DNA of 64,000 bases. Origin: Streptomyces sp. ISL-96. GTDB taxonomy: Bacteria; Actinomycetota; Actinomycetes; Streptomycetales; Streptomycetaceae. The notes below the pieces were generated by a model, which saw only the letters and a list, made by a program, of their open reading frames with translations, had not been told where the DNA came from and made no database searches. Positions 17,102-25,310 of the stretch are shown in pieces. The DNA lies in the NCBI RefSeq assembly GCF_018614035.1, contig NZ_JAGGPA010000035.1, positions 62,001 to 126,000 on the forward strand, written 5' to 3'. A program made the translations under genes and the position numbers. The first letter of the stretch is position 1, and every line of letters begins with the position of its first letter.

Positions 17102-17824
17102 GAGTCAGGGCTTGCTTCTGGGGGTTTCGGGCCGTCCCGGGCGCTCGAGTGTCGGTGGGCCGTGGCGGCGCGTCAAGGGCGCTCCTGCGTCGCGTCGCTG
17201 CGCGATGTGCCTTCGGCCCACCCTTGACCCGCCGCCCCGGCCCACCGCTAACGCTTTCCACGGGGACGGCCCCAACAAAAAGGCCCACACCGGGACTCCG
17301 GGGAGTGGCGCGGGTCGGTTCGGTGGCTGTCGGGCGAGTGGGTGGGGCGCGGTCTGTTTAGGGGGCGGCGCGGCCCCTGGCTCGGCGGGTGCGGGGACGG
17401 TCGTTGGTGCGACATCCACATTCCTACGGACACGAGCACCCAGGTGGTTGGACGGTCGGCCGGTCGGGTCGACGTGCGGACTCGTGTCGGTGCGGGTGGG
17501 GCGCATGAGTTGAATGGGGTGGCTTGGGTGGGTGTGGCGTCCGCCCCGGCCGGTGGTCGGTGGGGCTCCAAGCAGGTTGCTGGTGTGGGTGGGTGGGACG
17601 AAACCAGCAGATGACGAAGGCGGGCGTCTGATTCGCCCGGTTTGACTCGTTGGGGATGGCTGGGTTTGCGACATGTGGTGGGTTCGTCGCAGCACCCGTG
17701 CAGCGGGGTGAGCGCTCAAGGGCATTGGGGGTAAGTCCGCGCGGCCCCTTGTCCCGGTGTGTTGGGGCAGGCGAGTATGCGACGCAGTGCCGGCTCTCGA
17801 ACTCTCTGATGCGTGAGGGGTCTC
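17102..17824. other. 723-bp gene-free region
   Basis: No frame has protein-like composition. It contains the long inverted repeat listed separately and G/T-rich low-complexity sequence. The last part should hold the promoter of the beta-propeller gene. Confidence 0.6.
17154..17246. repeat. long near-perfect inverted repeat (intergenic palindromic unit)
   Basis: Arms 17154-17179 and 17221-17246 are 26 bp with two mismatches (GGTGGGCC.. GTCAAGGG). The 41-nt loop contains cgtcgcgtcgctgcgcgatg. It looks like one of the palindromic intergenic units dispersed in Streptomyces genomes; only one copy is in this window. It may also act as transcription terminator for the preceding operon. Confidence 0.7.
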
Positions 17825-18988
17825 ATGAGTGATGCGACGCGTGGCGTGAGCGTGAGCCGACGGGGGTTCGGGCTGCTCGCCGGTGCGGGGGCCGCCGTCG
17901 CGCTCACCAGGGGCGACGCGCAAGCCACCGCACCCGCCCTACGCCGCGCCTACCTCGGTACGTACACCACCCAGCCCGGCGGCGGCACCGGCATCGGGCT
18001 TGCGTCGTACCGGCCGCGCAGCGGGCAGTTGACCTCCACCGGGGTGGTCGCCGGCGTGCAGAATCCTTCCTTCCTTGCGCTCTCGCCCGACCGACGCACC
18101 CTGTACGCCGTCGACGAGCGCGCCGAGGGTGCGGTCACCGCCGTGCGTGTCGGGGCCGGGGCGCCCGAGGTGCTGGGGCCTGTTCGTGGCACGGGTGGCG
18201 CCGATCCCTGCCACCTGTCCGTGCACCCCGACGGGCGGTTCCTGCTGACCGCCAACTACACCGGCGGGAGCGTGTCCGTACACCCCATCGGGCGTGGGGG
18301 AATGCCGGGAGAGGCCACCGACGTCGTACGGCATACAGGGTCCGGGCCCGACCCCGAGCGGCAGAAGGGGCCGCATGCGCACATGGTCGTCACGGATCCC
18401 GGCGGGCGGTACGTCGTCGCCGTCGATCTGGGCACCGACACTGTCCACACCTATCGGCTCGACCCGCGCAGCGGGAAGCTCCGGGAACTTCAACGTGCCG
18501 CGATGAAGCCTGGAGCCGGGCCTCGGCATCTCGCCTTTCATCCCTCCGGGCTCCACGCGTACGTCGTCAATGAGCTGGACAGCTCGGTGGTCGTGTGCGG
18601 TTACGAGCGGCGCAGTGGGGTCCTGACCCCCGGCGCCCCCCAGTCCACTCTGGCGCCCGGCACCGCGCTTGCCGAGCGCAACTACCCTGCGGGAGTGCTT
18701 GTTTCGCCCGACGGGCGGTTCGTGTACGTCTCCAACCGGGGGCACGACAGCATCGCCGTCTTTCGTGTTGAGTGCGGGGGCGGGGCGCTGCGGCTGGTGT
18801 CCGTGGTGCCGGCGGGGGGCTCGTACCCACGGCACATCGCTCTGGACCCGTCCGGCGCGCTGTTGTTCGCCGCCAATCAGAAGTCGGGCACGGTCGCGGT
18901 TTTCCGCGTGGACCGGGGGACGGGGCGGCTCGCGTCGGCGGGGGCGGTGTTTCCGGCGCCTGTTCCGGTGTGCGTGCTGCCCGTCTAG
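17825..18988 (+). CDS. Tat-exported lactonase-family beta-propeller protein
   Basis: 387 aa from ATG 17825 (GAGGGG 4 nt upstream; GTG 17813 is an alternative). The N-terminus has a twin-arginine signal, 'SRRGFGLLAGAGAAVALTRG'. Repeats such as 'LSPDRRTLYAVDE', 'HPDGRFLLTANYTGGSVSVHP' and 'SPDGRFVYVSNRGHDSIAVF' form a seven-bladed propeller of the Pgl/YbhE type. The family includes 6-phosphogluconolactonase, but an exported member is unlikely to act on phosphosugars; the substrate is unknown. The stop is 130 bp before an MFS gene on the same strand. Confidence 0.85.
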   Translation: MSDATRGVSVSRRGFGLLAGAGAAVALTRGDAQATAPALRRAYLGTYTTQPGGGTGIGLASYRPRSGQLTSTGVVAGVQNPSFLALSPDRRTLYAVDERAEGAVTAVRVGAGAPEVLGPVRGTGGADPCHLSVHPDGRFLLTANYTGGSVSVHPIGRGGMPGEATDVVRHTGSGPDPERQKGPHAHMVVTDPGGRYVVAVDLGTDTVHTYRLDPRSGKLRELQRAAMKPGAGPRHLAFHPSGLHAYVVNELDSSVVVCGYERRSGVLTPGAPQSTLAPGTALAERNYPAGVLVSPDGRFVYVSNRGHDSIAVFRVECGGGALRLVSVVPAGGSYPRHIALDPSGALLFAANQKSGTVAVFRVDRGTGRLASAGAVFPAPVPVCVLPV

Positions 18989-19118
18989 TGATCGGAATCG
19001 AACCGACGTCGCCTGCCATGTTGTGTTCATATGTCGGCCCGGATGTACGACCAAAGGCCGACGGCGGGACCTCCTTGGGACAGGGGCCATTCCGGGCTGT
19101 GCCCCTTACCCTTGGCGA

Positions 19119-20573
19119 ATGACCGCCCTGGAGCCGCGCGACGCCGAGGTCGCGCCCGAAGCCGAGATACCCGGCGTACCCGCAGATCAGAGCGGCGTTC
19201 TTGGCAAGTCCCATCGCGCGCTCAGCATCGGCATCATCGCCGTCGTCCTGCTCATCGCGTTCGAAGCGACCGCCGTCGGTACGGCCATGCCCGTCGCCGC
19301 GAGGGAGCTTCGGGGTGTTTCGCTGTACGCCTTCGCCTTCTCCTCGTACTTCACCACCAGCCTCTTCGCCATGGTCCTGTCCGGGCAGTGGGCCGACCGG
19401 CGCGGTCCCCTCGGGCCGCTCGCCGCCGGCATCAGCGCGTTCGGCGTTGGGCTGCTGCTCTCCGGCACGGCGGATGCCATGTGGCTGTTCATCGTCGGGC
19501 GGGCCGTCCAGGGTCTTGGTGGCGGGCTCGTGATCGTCGCGCTGTACGTCGTCGTCAGCCGGGCGTATCCGGCTCGGTTGCAGCCGTCGATCCTGGCCGC
19601 GTTCGCCGCCAGTTGGGTCGTGCCGTCGGTTGTGGGGCCGCTCGTGTCCGGGACTGTTACGGAGCAGCTTGGGTGGCGGTGGGTTTTTGTCGGTATTCCG
19701 GTGCTGGTTGTCTTTCCGCTTGCTCTTGCCCTGCCCGCCATACGGCGCATGGCGGGCGGGCCCGCCGACGCCGGTGCGCCCGTGCCGGCCTTCGACCGGC
19801 GGCGGATCCGGCTCGCGCTCGGTATCTCGCTGGGGGCCGGGCTGCTTCAGTACGCCGGGCAGGAGCTGCGGTGGCTGTCGGTGGTTCCGGCGGTGGTGGG
19901 GGGTGCGTTGCTCGTGCCGGCCGTGCTGGGGCTGCTGCCGCGCGGCACGTACCGGGCGGCGCGCGGGCTGCCTTCGGTGGTGCTGCTGCGGGGGATCTCT
20001 GCCGGGTCGTTCATCGCCGCCGAGTCGTTCGTACCGCTCATGCTGGTTACGCAGCGCGGGCTGTCGCCGACTATGGCCGGGCTCTCGCTCGCGGTCGGGG
20101 GTGCGACGTGGGCGCTCGGGTCGTACGTACAGTCGCGGCCGCGCGTGGAGCCGTACCGGGAGCGGATGGTTTCCGGGGGCATGGTGCTGGTCGCGGCTGC
20201 CATCGCCACCGCGCCGAGCGTGCTCATTCCCGGCGTTCCGGTGTGGGTGGTCGCGGTGGCCTGGGGTGTCGGCTGCTTCGGCATGGGCACGGTCATCGCC
20301 TCGACGAGTGTGCTGCTGCTCAAACTGTCGCCGCCGAAGGAGGCGGGCGCGAACTCCGCCGCCCTTCAGATCTCCGACGGGCTGTCCAATGTCATGCTGC
20401 TGGCGATTGGGGGTGCGGTCTTCGCGGCGCTGGGCGGCGGGGCGGTGGGTCACGCTGCGACCACGGCCACCTCCGCCTCCCACCCGGCGGCCTTCGCGGC
20501 GGTGTTCCTGCCGATGGCTGGGGTGGCGCTGGTGGGGGCGTGGGTGGCTACGCGGTTGCGGGCGCGCGAGTAG
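19119..20573 (+). CDS. MFS transporter, drug:H+ antiporter type
   Basis: 484 aa from ATG 19119. TACCCT (19107-19112) ends 6 nt before the ATG, so the mRNA is probably leaderless. Transmembrane segments start at 'ALSIGIIAVVLLIAFEATAVGTAMPV'. Motif A is 'GQWADRRGPLGPL'; 'GRAVQGLGGGLVIVALY' follows. About 12-14 helices are predicted by hydrophobicity. It is probably an exporter in the plasma membrane; the substrate is unknown. Confidence 0.87.
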   Translation: MTALEPRDAEVAPEAEIPGVPADQSGVLGKSHRALSIGIIAVVLLIAFEATAVGTAMPVAARELRGVSLYAFAFSSYFTTSLFAMVLSGQWADRRGPLGPLAAGISAFGVGLLLSGTADAMWLFIVGRAVQGLGGGLVIVALYVVVSRAYPARLQPSILAAFAASWVVPSVVGPLVSGTVTEQLGWRWVFVGIPVLVVFPLALALPAIRRMAGGPADAGAPVPAFDRRRIRLALGISLGAGLLQYAGQELRWLSVVPAVVGGALLVPAVLGLLPRGTYRAARGLPSVVLLRGISAGSFIAAESFVPLMLVTQRGLSPTMAGLSLAVGGATWALGSYVQSRPRVEPYRERMVSGGMVLVAAAIATAPSVLIPGVPVWVVAVAWGVGCFGMGTVIASTSVLLLKLSPPKEAGANSAALQISDGLSNVMLLAIGGAVFAALGGGAVGHAATTATSASHPAAFAAVFLPMAGVALVGAWVATRLRARE

Positions 20574-20609
20574 TACCACGATGGCCCCAATGGTGGTACC
20601 GTCGTGGTA
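20574..20609 (+). promoter_or_regulatory. operator/promoter of the toxin-antitoxin operon
   Basis: TACCACGA (20574-20581) and TCGTGGTA (20602-20609) are perfect inverted copies, with GGTGGTACC between them. TACCGT (20597-20602) lies 6 nt before the antitoxin ATG, a leaderless -10. The palindrome spans the promoter, as expected for autorepression by an RHH antitoxin. Confidence 0.65.
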
Positions 20610-20812
20610 TGGCTATGAACCTGCGTCTTCGTGACGACCAGCAAGAGGCGCTCAAGCTCCGGGCCGAGGAGGAGGGGCGCAGCATGCACGCCATAGTGCT
20701 TCAGGCGATCGACCGCTACCTGGAGCAGGAGGCGGACCGCGAGACGGTGAAGCGGCTCGGCGCGAAGTACGCCGTGCGCCACGCCGACCTGCTGAAGCGG
20801 CTGGGGGAGTAG
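20609..20812 (+). CDS. ribbon-helix-helix antitoxin
   Basis: 67 aa, MAMNLRLRDDQQEALKLRAE. The pattern 'MNLRLRDDQQEALKLRAEEEGRSMHAIVLQAIDRYLEQ' region shows a beta strand followed by two helices with a hydrophobic core, as in CopG/Arc proteins. The C-terminal half 'VKRLGAKYAVRHADLLKRLGE' would bind the toxin. It stops immediately before the toxin ATG (20813). It is expected to neutralise Doc and repress the operon through the palindrome at 20574-20609. Confidence 0.85.
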   Translation: MAMNLRLRDDQQEALKLRAEEEGRSMHAIVLQAIDRYLEQEADRETVKRLGAKYAVRHADLLKRLGE

Positions 20813-21196
20813 ATGAAGTACCTGACGGTCCAGGAGGTCCTGGACCTGGCGGAGATCGCCTGTGGGGAGCAACAGGTCGCGGTGCGCGATCTGGGGCTGC
20901 TCAGTTCGGCGGTGCATCGCCCGCAGTCGCAGATGTTCGGTGTCGAGGCGTACACCGACCTCTTCGAGAAGGCCGCTGCGCTGCTGCAATCGCTCGCCGT
21001 GAACCATCCGTTGGTCGACGGCAACAAGCGCATGGCGTGGATGTCCACGGTGGTGTTCCTCGACTTCAACGGCACCGAAATGGTCGACGTCGATCAGGAC
21101 GAGTCGTACAAGCTCGTCATCGAGGTCGCTTCCGGAGTCCTCGAAGACGTCGGCGAGATCGCCCGGAGACTGAGGGCCCTGCACGAAGCGGTGTGA
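20813..21196 (+). CDS. doc: Doc-type Fic-family toxin
   Basis: 127 aa, typical of Doc. It starts MKYLTVQEVLDLAEIACG. The Fic motif reads 'HPLVDGNKRMA' (HxFxDGNKR with Leu in place of Phe). Doc phosphorylates EF-Tu and stops translation, and is normally paired with a Phd antitoxin; here the partner is RHH type. It starts directly after the antitoxin stop, so translation is coupled. A strong hairpin ends the operon at 21245. Confidence 0.88.
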   Translation: MKYLTVQEVLDLAEIACGEQQVAVRDLGLLSSAVHRPQSQMFGVEAYTDLFEKAAALLQSLAVNHPLVDGNKRMAWMSTVVFLDFNGTEMVDVDQDESYKLVIEVASGVLEDVGEIARRLRALHEAV

Positions 21197-21244
21197 CCCG
21201 TATCGCACTCCGCGAGGTCACCGCGTCGCACCGGCGGGCACGCG

Positions 21245-21271
21245 ACCGGGCCACCGGTAGGGTGGCCCGGT
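21245..21271 (+). terminator. terminator of the toxin-antitoxin operon
   Basis: ACCGGGCCACC-ggtag-GGTGGCCCGGT: perfect 11-bp stem, followed by ttgtc. Confidence 0.8.
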
Positions 21272-21316
21272 TGTCGTACGCACCCTGTGACCCCGAGAGC
21301 CCGCGAACCGGAGACC

Positions 21317-23098
21317 GTGACTACTACCGCCTCCCACCACCTCTCACCCGCCTTCCCCGGCCGCGCCCCCTGGGGCACCGCCAACAAGCTGCGTGCCTGG
21401 CAGCAGGGGGCGCTGGAGAAGTACATCCAGGACCAGCCGCGCGACTTCCTCGCCGTCGCGACGCCCGGCGCCGGCAAGACGACCTTCGCGCTGACGCTCG
21501 CCTCGTGGCTGATGCACCACCACGTCGTGCAGCAGATCACCGTCGTCGCGCCGACCGAACACCTCAAGAAGCAGTGGGCGGAGGCCGCGGCCCGGATAGG
21601 CATCAAGCTCGACCCGGACTACAGCGCCGGGCCGCTCAGCAAGGAGTACCACGGGGTCGCCGTCACCTATGCCGGTGTCGGCGTACGTCCGATGCTCCAC
21701 CGGAATCGGTGTGAGCAGCGCAAGACGCTGGTCATTCTCGATGAGATTCACCATGCCGGTGACTCGAAGTCCTGGGGCGAGGCCTGCCAGGAGGCGTTCG
21801 ATCCGGCGACCCGGCGGCTGGCCCTGACCGGTACGCCCTTCCGGTCCGACACCAACCCCATCCCTTTTGTTGCGTATGAGGAAGGGAACGACGGAATTCG
21901 GCGGTCTTCCGCCGACTATACGTACGGGTATGGGAATGCCCTTGCCGACGGTGTCGTGCGGCCGGTCATCTTTCTGTCCTACAGCGGCAACATGCGCTGG
22001 CGCACCAAAGCCGGTGACGAGATCGCCGCCCGGCTCGGCGAGCCGATGACCAGGGACGCGATCGGGCAGGCCTGGCGGACGGCGCTCGCGCCGACGGGGG
22101 ACTGGATCCCGAATGTGCTGGCGGCCGCCGACACCCGGCTGACGGAAGTGCGCAAGGGAATCCCGGACGCCGGCGGGCTGGTGATCGCGTCGGATCAGGA
22201 CAGTGCGCGCGCGTACGCCAAGATTCTGAAGAAGATCACCGGGGACCGGCCGACTGTGGTTCTCTCCGACGAGAAGGCCGCCTCGAAGAAAATCGACCAG
22301 TTCAGCGCGGACGAGTCGCGGTGGATGGTCGCCGTGCGGATGGTGTCGGAAGGGGTCGACGTACCCCGGCTGGCTGTCGGGGTGTACGCGACGACCATTT
22401 CCACGCCGCTCTTCTTCGCCCAGGCCGTCGGGCGATTCGTGCGATCGCGGAGGCGGGGAGAGACCGCTTCGGTGTTCGTTCCTACGATTCCGATGCTTCT
22501 CGAGTTCGCCAATGAGATGGAGGTCGAGCGGGATCACGTCCTCGACAAGCCCAAGAAGGGCGGCGAGGACGAGAACCCGTTCGCGGAGGAGGACAAGCTC
22601 CTCGCCGACGCCGAGAAGCTGGAGGACGAGGAGACCGAGGAGCAGCTGCCCTTCGAGGCTCTTGAGTCCGACGCGGTTTTCGACCGGGTGCTGTACGACG
22701 GCGCCGAGTTCGGCATGCAGGCCCACCCGGGGAGCGAGGAGGAGCAGGACTACCTCGGGATTCCCGGGCTGCTGGAACCCGATCAAGTACAGCTCCTGCT
22801 TCAGAAGCGGCAGACCCGGCAGATCGCGCACAGCAGGCAACGGCCTGCGGCAGAGGCGGATCTGCTGGAGAAGCCCGCCGAGTCGCGGCCTGTCGTCACG
22901 CACAAGCAGCTGCTGGAGTTGCGGAAGTCGCTGAACACCATGGTCGGCGCGTACGTCCACCAGACCGGCAAGCCGCACGGCGTGATCCACACCGAGCTGC
23001 GGCGCGTCTGCGGCGGGCCGCCCAGCGCGGAGGCCACGGCCGGGCAGCTCCAGGAACGGATCAAGAAGGTTCAGGAGTGGGCCACCCGGATGCGGTGA
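21317..23098 (+). CDS. DEAD/DEAH-box helicase
   Basis: 593 aa from GTG 21317 (VTTTASHHLSPAFPGR), with GGAG just upstream; the frame is open to 21287. Walker A 'ATPGAGKTTFAL', motif II 'LDEIHHAGD', motif III 'ALTGTPFRSD' and motif VI 'QAVGRFVRSRRRG' are present, an SF2 helicase of the type common in Streptomyces. Residues 410-470 are an acidic linker (GGEDENPFAEEDK). The C-terminal 90 residues are a conserved helical domain. Substrate (DNA or RNA) unknown. Confidence 0.88.
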   Translation: MTTTASHHLSPAFPGRAPWGTANKLRAWQQGALEKYIQDQPRDFLAVATPGAGKTTFALTLASWLMHHHVVQQITVVAPTEHLKKQWAEAAARIGIKLDPDYSAGPLSKEYHGVAVTYAGVGVRPMLHRNRCEQRKTLVILDEIHHAGDSKSWGEACQEAFDPATRRLALTGTPFRSDTNPIPFVAYEEGNDGIRRSSADYTYGYGNALADGVVRPVIFLSYSGNMRWRTKAGDEIAARLGEPMTRDAIGQAWRTALAPTGDWIPNVLAAADTRLTEVRKGIPDAGGLVIASDQDSARAYAKILKKITGDRPTVVLSDEKAASKKIDQFSADESRWMVAVRMVSEGVDVPRLAVGVYATTISTPLFFAQAVGRFVRSRRRGETASVFVPTIPMLLEFANEMEVERDHVLDKPKKGGEDENPFAEEDKLLADAEKLEDEETEEQLPFEALESDAVFDRVLYDGAEFGMQAHPGSEEEQDYLGIPGLLEPDQVQLLLQKRQTRQIAHSRQRPAAEADLLEKPAESRPVVTHKQLLELRKSLNTMVGAYVHQTGKPHGVIHTELRRVCGGPPSAEATAGQLQERIKKVQEWATRMR

Positions 23099-23114
23099 CG
23101 TCCTAATGAGGTGG

Positions 23115-23152
23115 GGAGCGGGGCCTGGAGGATTGTCTCCGGGCCCCGCTCC
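23115..23152 (+). terminator. helicase gene terminator
   Basis: GGAGCGGGGCC (23115-23125) pairs with GGCCCCGCTCC (23142-23152), with an inner GGAG/CTCC. Confidence 0.8.
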
Positions 23153-23171
23153 GTTGTCGGTGTCGGGACCT

Positions 23172-23197
23172 CCAATTCCGGGGTGGCGCGGAATTGG
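23172..23197. promoter_or_regulatory. palindrome upstream of the IclR gene
   Basis: CCAATTCC-ggggtggcgc-GGAATTGG is a perfect 8-bp inverted repeat about 230 bp before the IclR start. Possible autoregulatory site. The rest of 23198-23423 shows no gene. Confidence 0.35.
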
Positions 23198-23423
23198 TCA
23201 CGAATGTGGATCAACTCTTCTTCGGCGCCCGGATTCTGGACGAGGTCTTCCGCTGAGCGGAGTCGATCGCTACCTTTCCCGCAACGCATACGCCCCGTGG
23301 CAGAGCCGCCTCGGAGCGCAGCCGGTGCCATGGCCTGTCGGCGGCCTCAGCGCGCGCCGCCGAAGGGACCGGCGACGCACAGCGTGAGAGAGCCGCCGCA
23401 CTCACCACAGAGGAGTGGGCGTC

Positions 23424-24065
23424 GTGACCGCGGAAACCTCCCAGACGCTCGACCGAGGACTTCGTGTCCTCAAGCTGCTTTCCGACACGGACCACGGTCT
23501 GACCGTCACCGAGCTCTCCAACAAGCTCGGGGTCAACCGGACCGTCGTCTACCGGCTGCTCGCCACCCTTGAGCAGCACGCGCTCGTACGCCGCGACCTG
23601 GGCGGACGTGCCCGCGTCGGCCTCGGCGTGCTGCGCCTGGGCCGTCAGGTCCATCCGCTCGTACGGGAAGCCGCCCTGCCCGCGCTGCGCTCGCTCGCCG
23701 AGGACATAGGCGCCACGGCGCACCTGACCCTGGTCGACGGCGCCGAGGCGCTCGCGGTCGCGGTCGTCGAGCCGACGTGGACCGACTATCACGTGGCGTA
23801 CCGCACAGGGTTTCGTCATCCGCTCGACCGGGGCGCGGCGGGCAAGGCCATCCTCGCGGCCCGTCAGGGCGCGCTGGCGGTCGACGGCTTCACCCTCACC
23901 CACGGCGAACTGGAGGCGGGCGCGAGCGGCGCGGCCGCACCGCTGGTCGGCATAACGGGGCTGGAGGGCAGCGTCGGGGTCGTCATGCTCGCCGACTCCG
24001 TCCCGGAGCGGGTCGGGCCGCGCGTGGTCGACGCGGCGCGGGAGGTTGCCGACGCGCTGCGGTGA
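23424..24065 (+). CDS. IclR-family transcriptional regulator
   Basis: 213 aa from GTG 23424, 8 nt after AGGAG; a GTG at 23415 overlaps the RBS and is rejected. Winged HTH: 'TLDRGLRVLKLLSDTDHGLTVTELSNKLGVNRTVVYRLLATL'. The effector domain has 'DGAEALAVAVVEPTWTDYHVAYRTGFRHPLDRGAAGKAILAA'. It is short for the family (about 250), lacking the last part of the effector domain. Target genes are not evident; the neighbours are a helicase and a protease. Confidence 0.87.
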   Translation: MTAETSQTLDRGLRVLKLLSDTDHGLTVTELSNKLGVNRTVVYRLLATLEQHALVRRDLGGRARVGLGVLRLGRQVHPLVREAALPALRSLAEDIGATAHLTLVDGAEALAVAVVEPTWTDYHVAYRTGFRHPLDRGAAGKAILAARQGALAVDGFTLTHGELEAGASGAAAPLVGITGLEGSVGVVMLADSVPERVGPRVVDAAREVADALR

Positions 24066-24125
24066 GGGGTGCGCGCGAGGTGCGCGGGGGAGGGGTGTGC
24101 GGGCCCACCAGGTCCACGACAGGGC

Positions 24126-24297
24126 CTAGACCCGTACTTCGCAGGTCACCCGATCGTGAAGATCAACTGGTCACGACCGATCGCCGCTCAGTCCGGTCCG
24201 CAACGGCGATCGCAATGCCGGTCCGATCCGGTCGGGTTCGGACGCCGAAGAGCCGCTGCGGCGAACCTTTTCAGCGACCCGCGAAGTCCGGGCCTAG
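24126..24297 (+). repeat. 172-bp MITE-like element, copy 1
   Basis: Identical by eye to 46678-46849, same orientation. It begins and ends with CTAG, a rare tetramer in Streptomyces. The ends are imperfect inverted repeats: CTAGACCCGTACTTCGCAGG against CTAGGCCCGGACTTCGCGGG (3 mismatches). An inner CGATCGCCG/CGGCGATCG stem is present. No protein is encoded. It looks like a non-autonomous element moved by a transposase targeting CTAG or TA; no such transposase is recognised here. Confidence 0.85.
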
Positions 24298-24306
24298 ATT
24301 AGGGGC

Positions 24307-25119
24307 GTGCTCTCACGTCTCTCCCGTCCCAGCGTCCTCGCCCTTTGCGGGACCCCCGTGCTCGCGCTCCTCGCCGTGGCCGGGTTCGCGCCGCTGCCGT
24401 ACGTCCTCGCGCAGCCCGGCAGTACCGCGAACGTCCTGGGTGACGACAAGGGAAAGCCGGTGATCACCATCACCGGGGCGCCGGTCCGCGAGACCACCGG
24501 GCAGCTGCGGATGACGACGATCGTGGCGACCGGACCGTCCGTCGACATCGACCTGGGGCAGGTCGCCGACGCCTGGTTCAGGACCGACCGGGCCGTCCTG
24601 CCCAAGGAAGCGGTCTACCCGACCGGCGGCACCGACGCCGAGATCGAGAAGCACAACGTCGCGGAGATGGAGCAGTCGCAGGAGACCGCCGTCGACGCGG
24701 CACTCGGCTACCTCCGCAAGAGCCCCGACCGGGTCAAGGTCGACCTCGAACTCGCCGACATCGGCGGCCCCAGCGCCGGTCTGCTCTTCTCGCTCGGCAT
24801 CGTGAACAAGCTGGACGGCGACGGCTCGGGCGGCGACCTCACCGGCGGCCGCAACATCGCCGGTACGGGCACGATCACCTCCGGCGGAGACGTGGGCCCC
24901 GTCGGCGGCGTACCGCTCAAGACGCAGGCGGCCAGGCGCGACGGGGCGACGGTCTTCCTCGTACCGAAGGAAGAGTGCTCGCAGGCTCAGGCCGAGCTGC
25001 CCGACGGGCTGCGCCTGGTGCCCGTAACGACGCTCAAGGACGCGGTGCGGGCTCTGGTGGAGCTGGAGAAGAAGGGCGGCGGCGTCGGCGGCGGCGGCGG
25101 GAAGGTTCCGAGCTGCTAA
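24307..25119 (+). CDS. secreted/membrane-anchored S16 (Lon-like) serine protease
   Basis: 270 aa from GTG. The N-terminal hydrophobic segment 'VLALCGTPVLALLAVAGFAPLPYVLA' is a signal anchor. The S16 domain has Ser156 in 'GGPSAGLLFSLG' and Lys205 in 'GGVPLKTQAARR', the Ser-Lys dyad. Related YlbL proteins carry a PDZ domain between anchor and protease; here there is room for none. It ends Gly-rich with a lone Cys. TAGATT (24295-24300), starting inside the right CTAG of the MITE, lies 6 nt before the GTG, so transcription may be leaderless from a MITE-derived -10. Confidence 0.87.
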   Translation: MLSRLSRPSVLALCGTPVLALLAVAGFAPLPYVLAQPGSTANVLGDDKGKPVITITGAPVRETTGQLRMTTIVATGPSVDIDLGQVADAWFRTDRAVLPKEAVYPTGGTDAEIEKHNVAEMEQSQETAVDAALGYLRKSPDRVKVDLELADIGGPSAGLLFSLGIVNKLDGDGSGGDLTGGRNIAGTGTITSGGDVGPVGGVPLKTQAARRDGATVFLVPKEECSQAQAELPDGLRLVPVTTLKDAVRALVELEKKGGGVGGGGGKVPSC

Positions 25120-25134
25120 GACTTGATCCGTAAT

Positions 25135-25310
25135 TCACCAGAGGGTGAGCTGCGGATTGCAGCCGGGGCGGGTCCCGGGCTTCCCGGCGTGGTCACGCAC
25201 GGGGCGTGTCTCATCCGGGGTCGCTCGGGGCCGCCGTCCGGCGGTTCGGTGAGCAGAGGTCCCGCGTTGGCGCGGGACTGCCACGCGACCAGCACCCCGA
25301 GGGGTGTTCT
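25135..25310 (-). ncRNA. candidate guide/omega RNA embedded in the 3' end of the TnpB-like gene
   Basis: Three perfect hairpins lie in the last coding 180 nt: CCGCC-GTCC-GGCGG (25231-25244), TCCCGCG-TTGG-CGCGGGA (25260-25277) and CACCCC-GA-GGGGTG (25293-25306). In TnpB systems the guide RNA comes from this position and runs out of the element. Transcription and boundaries are inferred. Confidence 0.35.

Noticed and set aside
17105..17923. 272-aa minus-strand ORF in the 17.1-17.8 kb gap
   Set aside because: Thr/Pro/His-rich low complexity without RBS and overlapping the long inverted repeat.
24069..24302. 77-aa ORF across the MITE
   Set aside because: The same amino acids appear at the second copy inside a different ORF because the DNA is duplicated; no start context.
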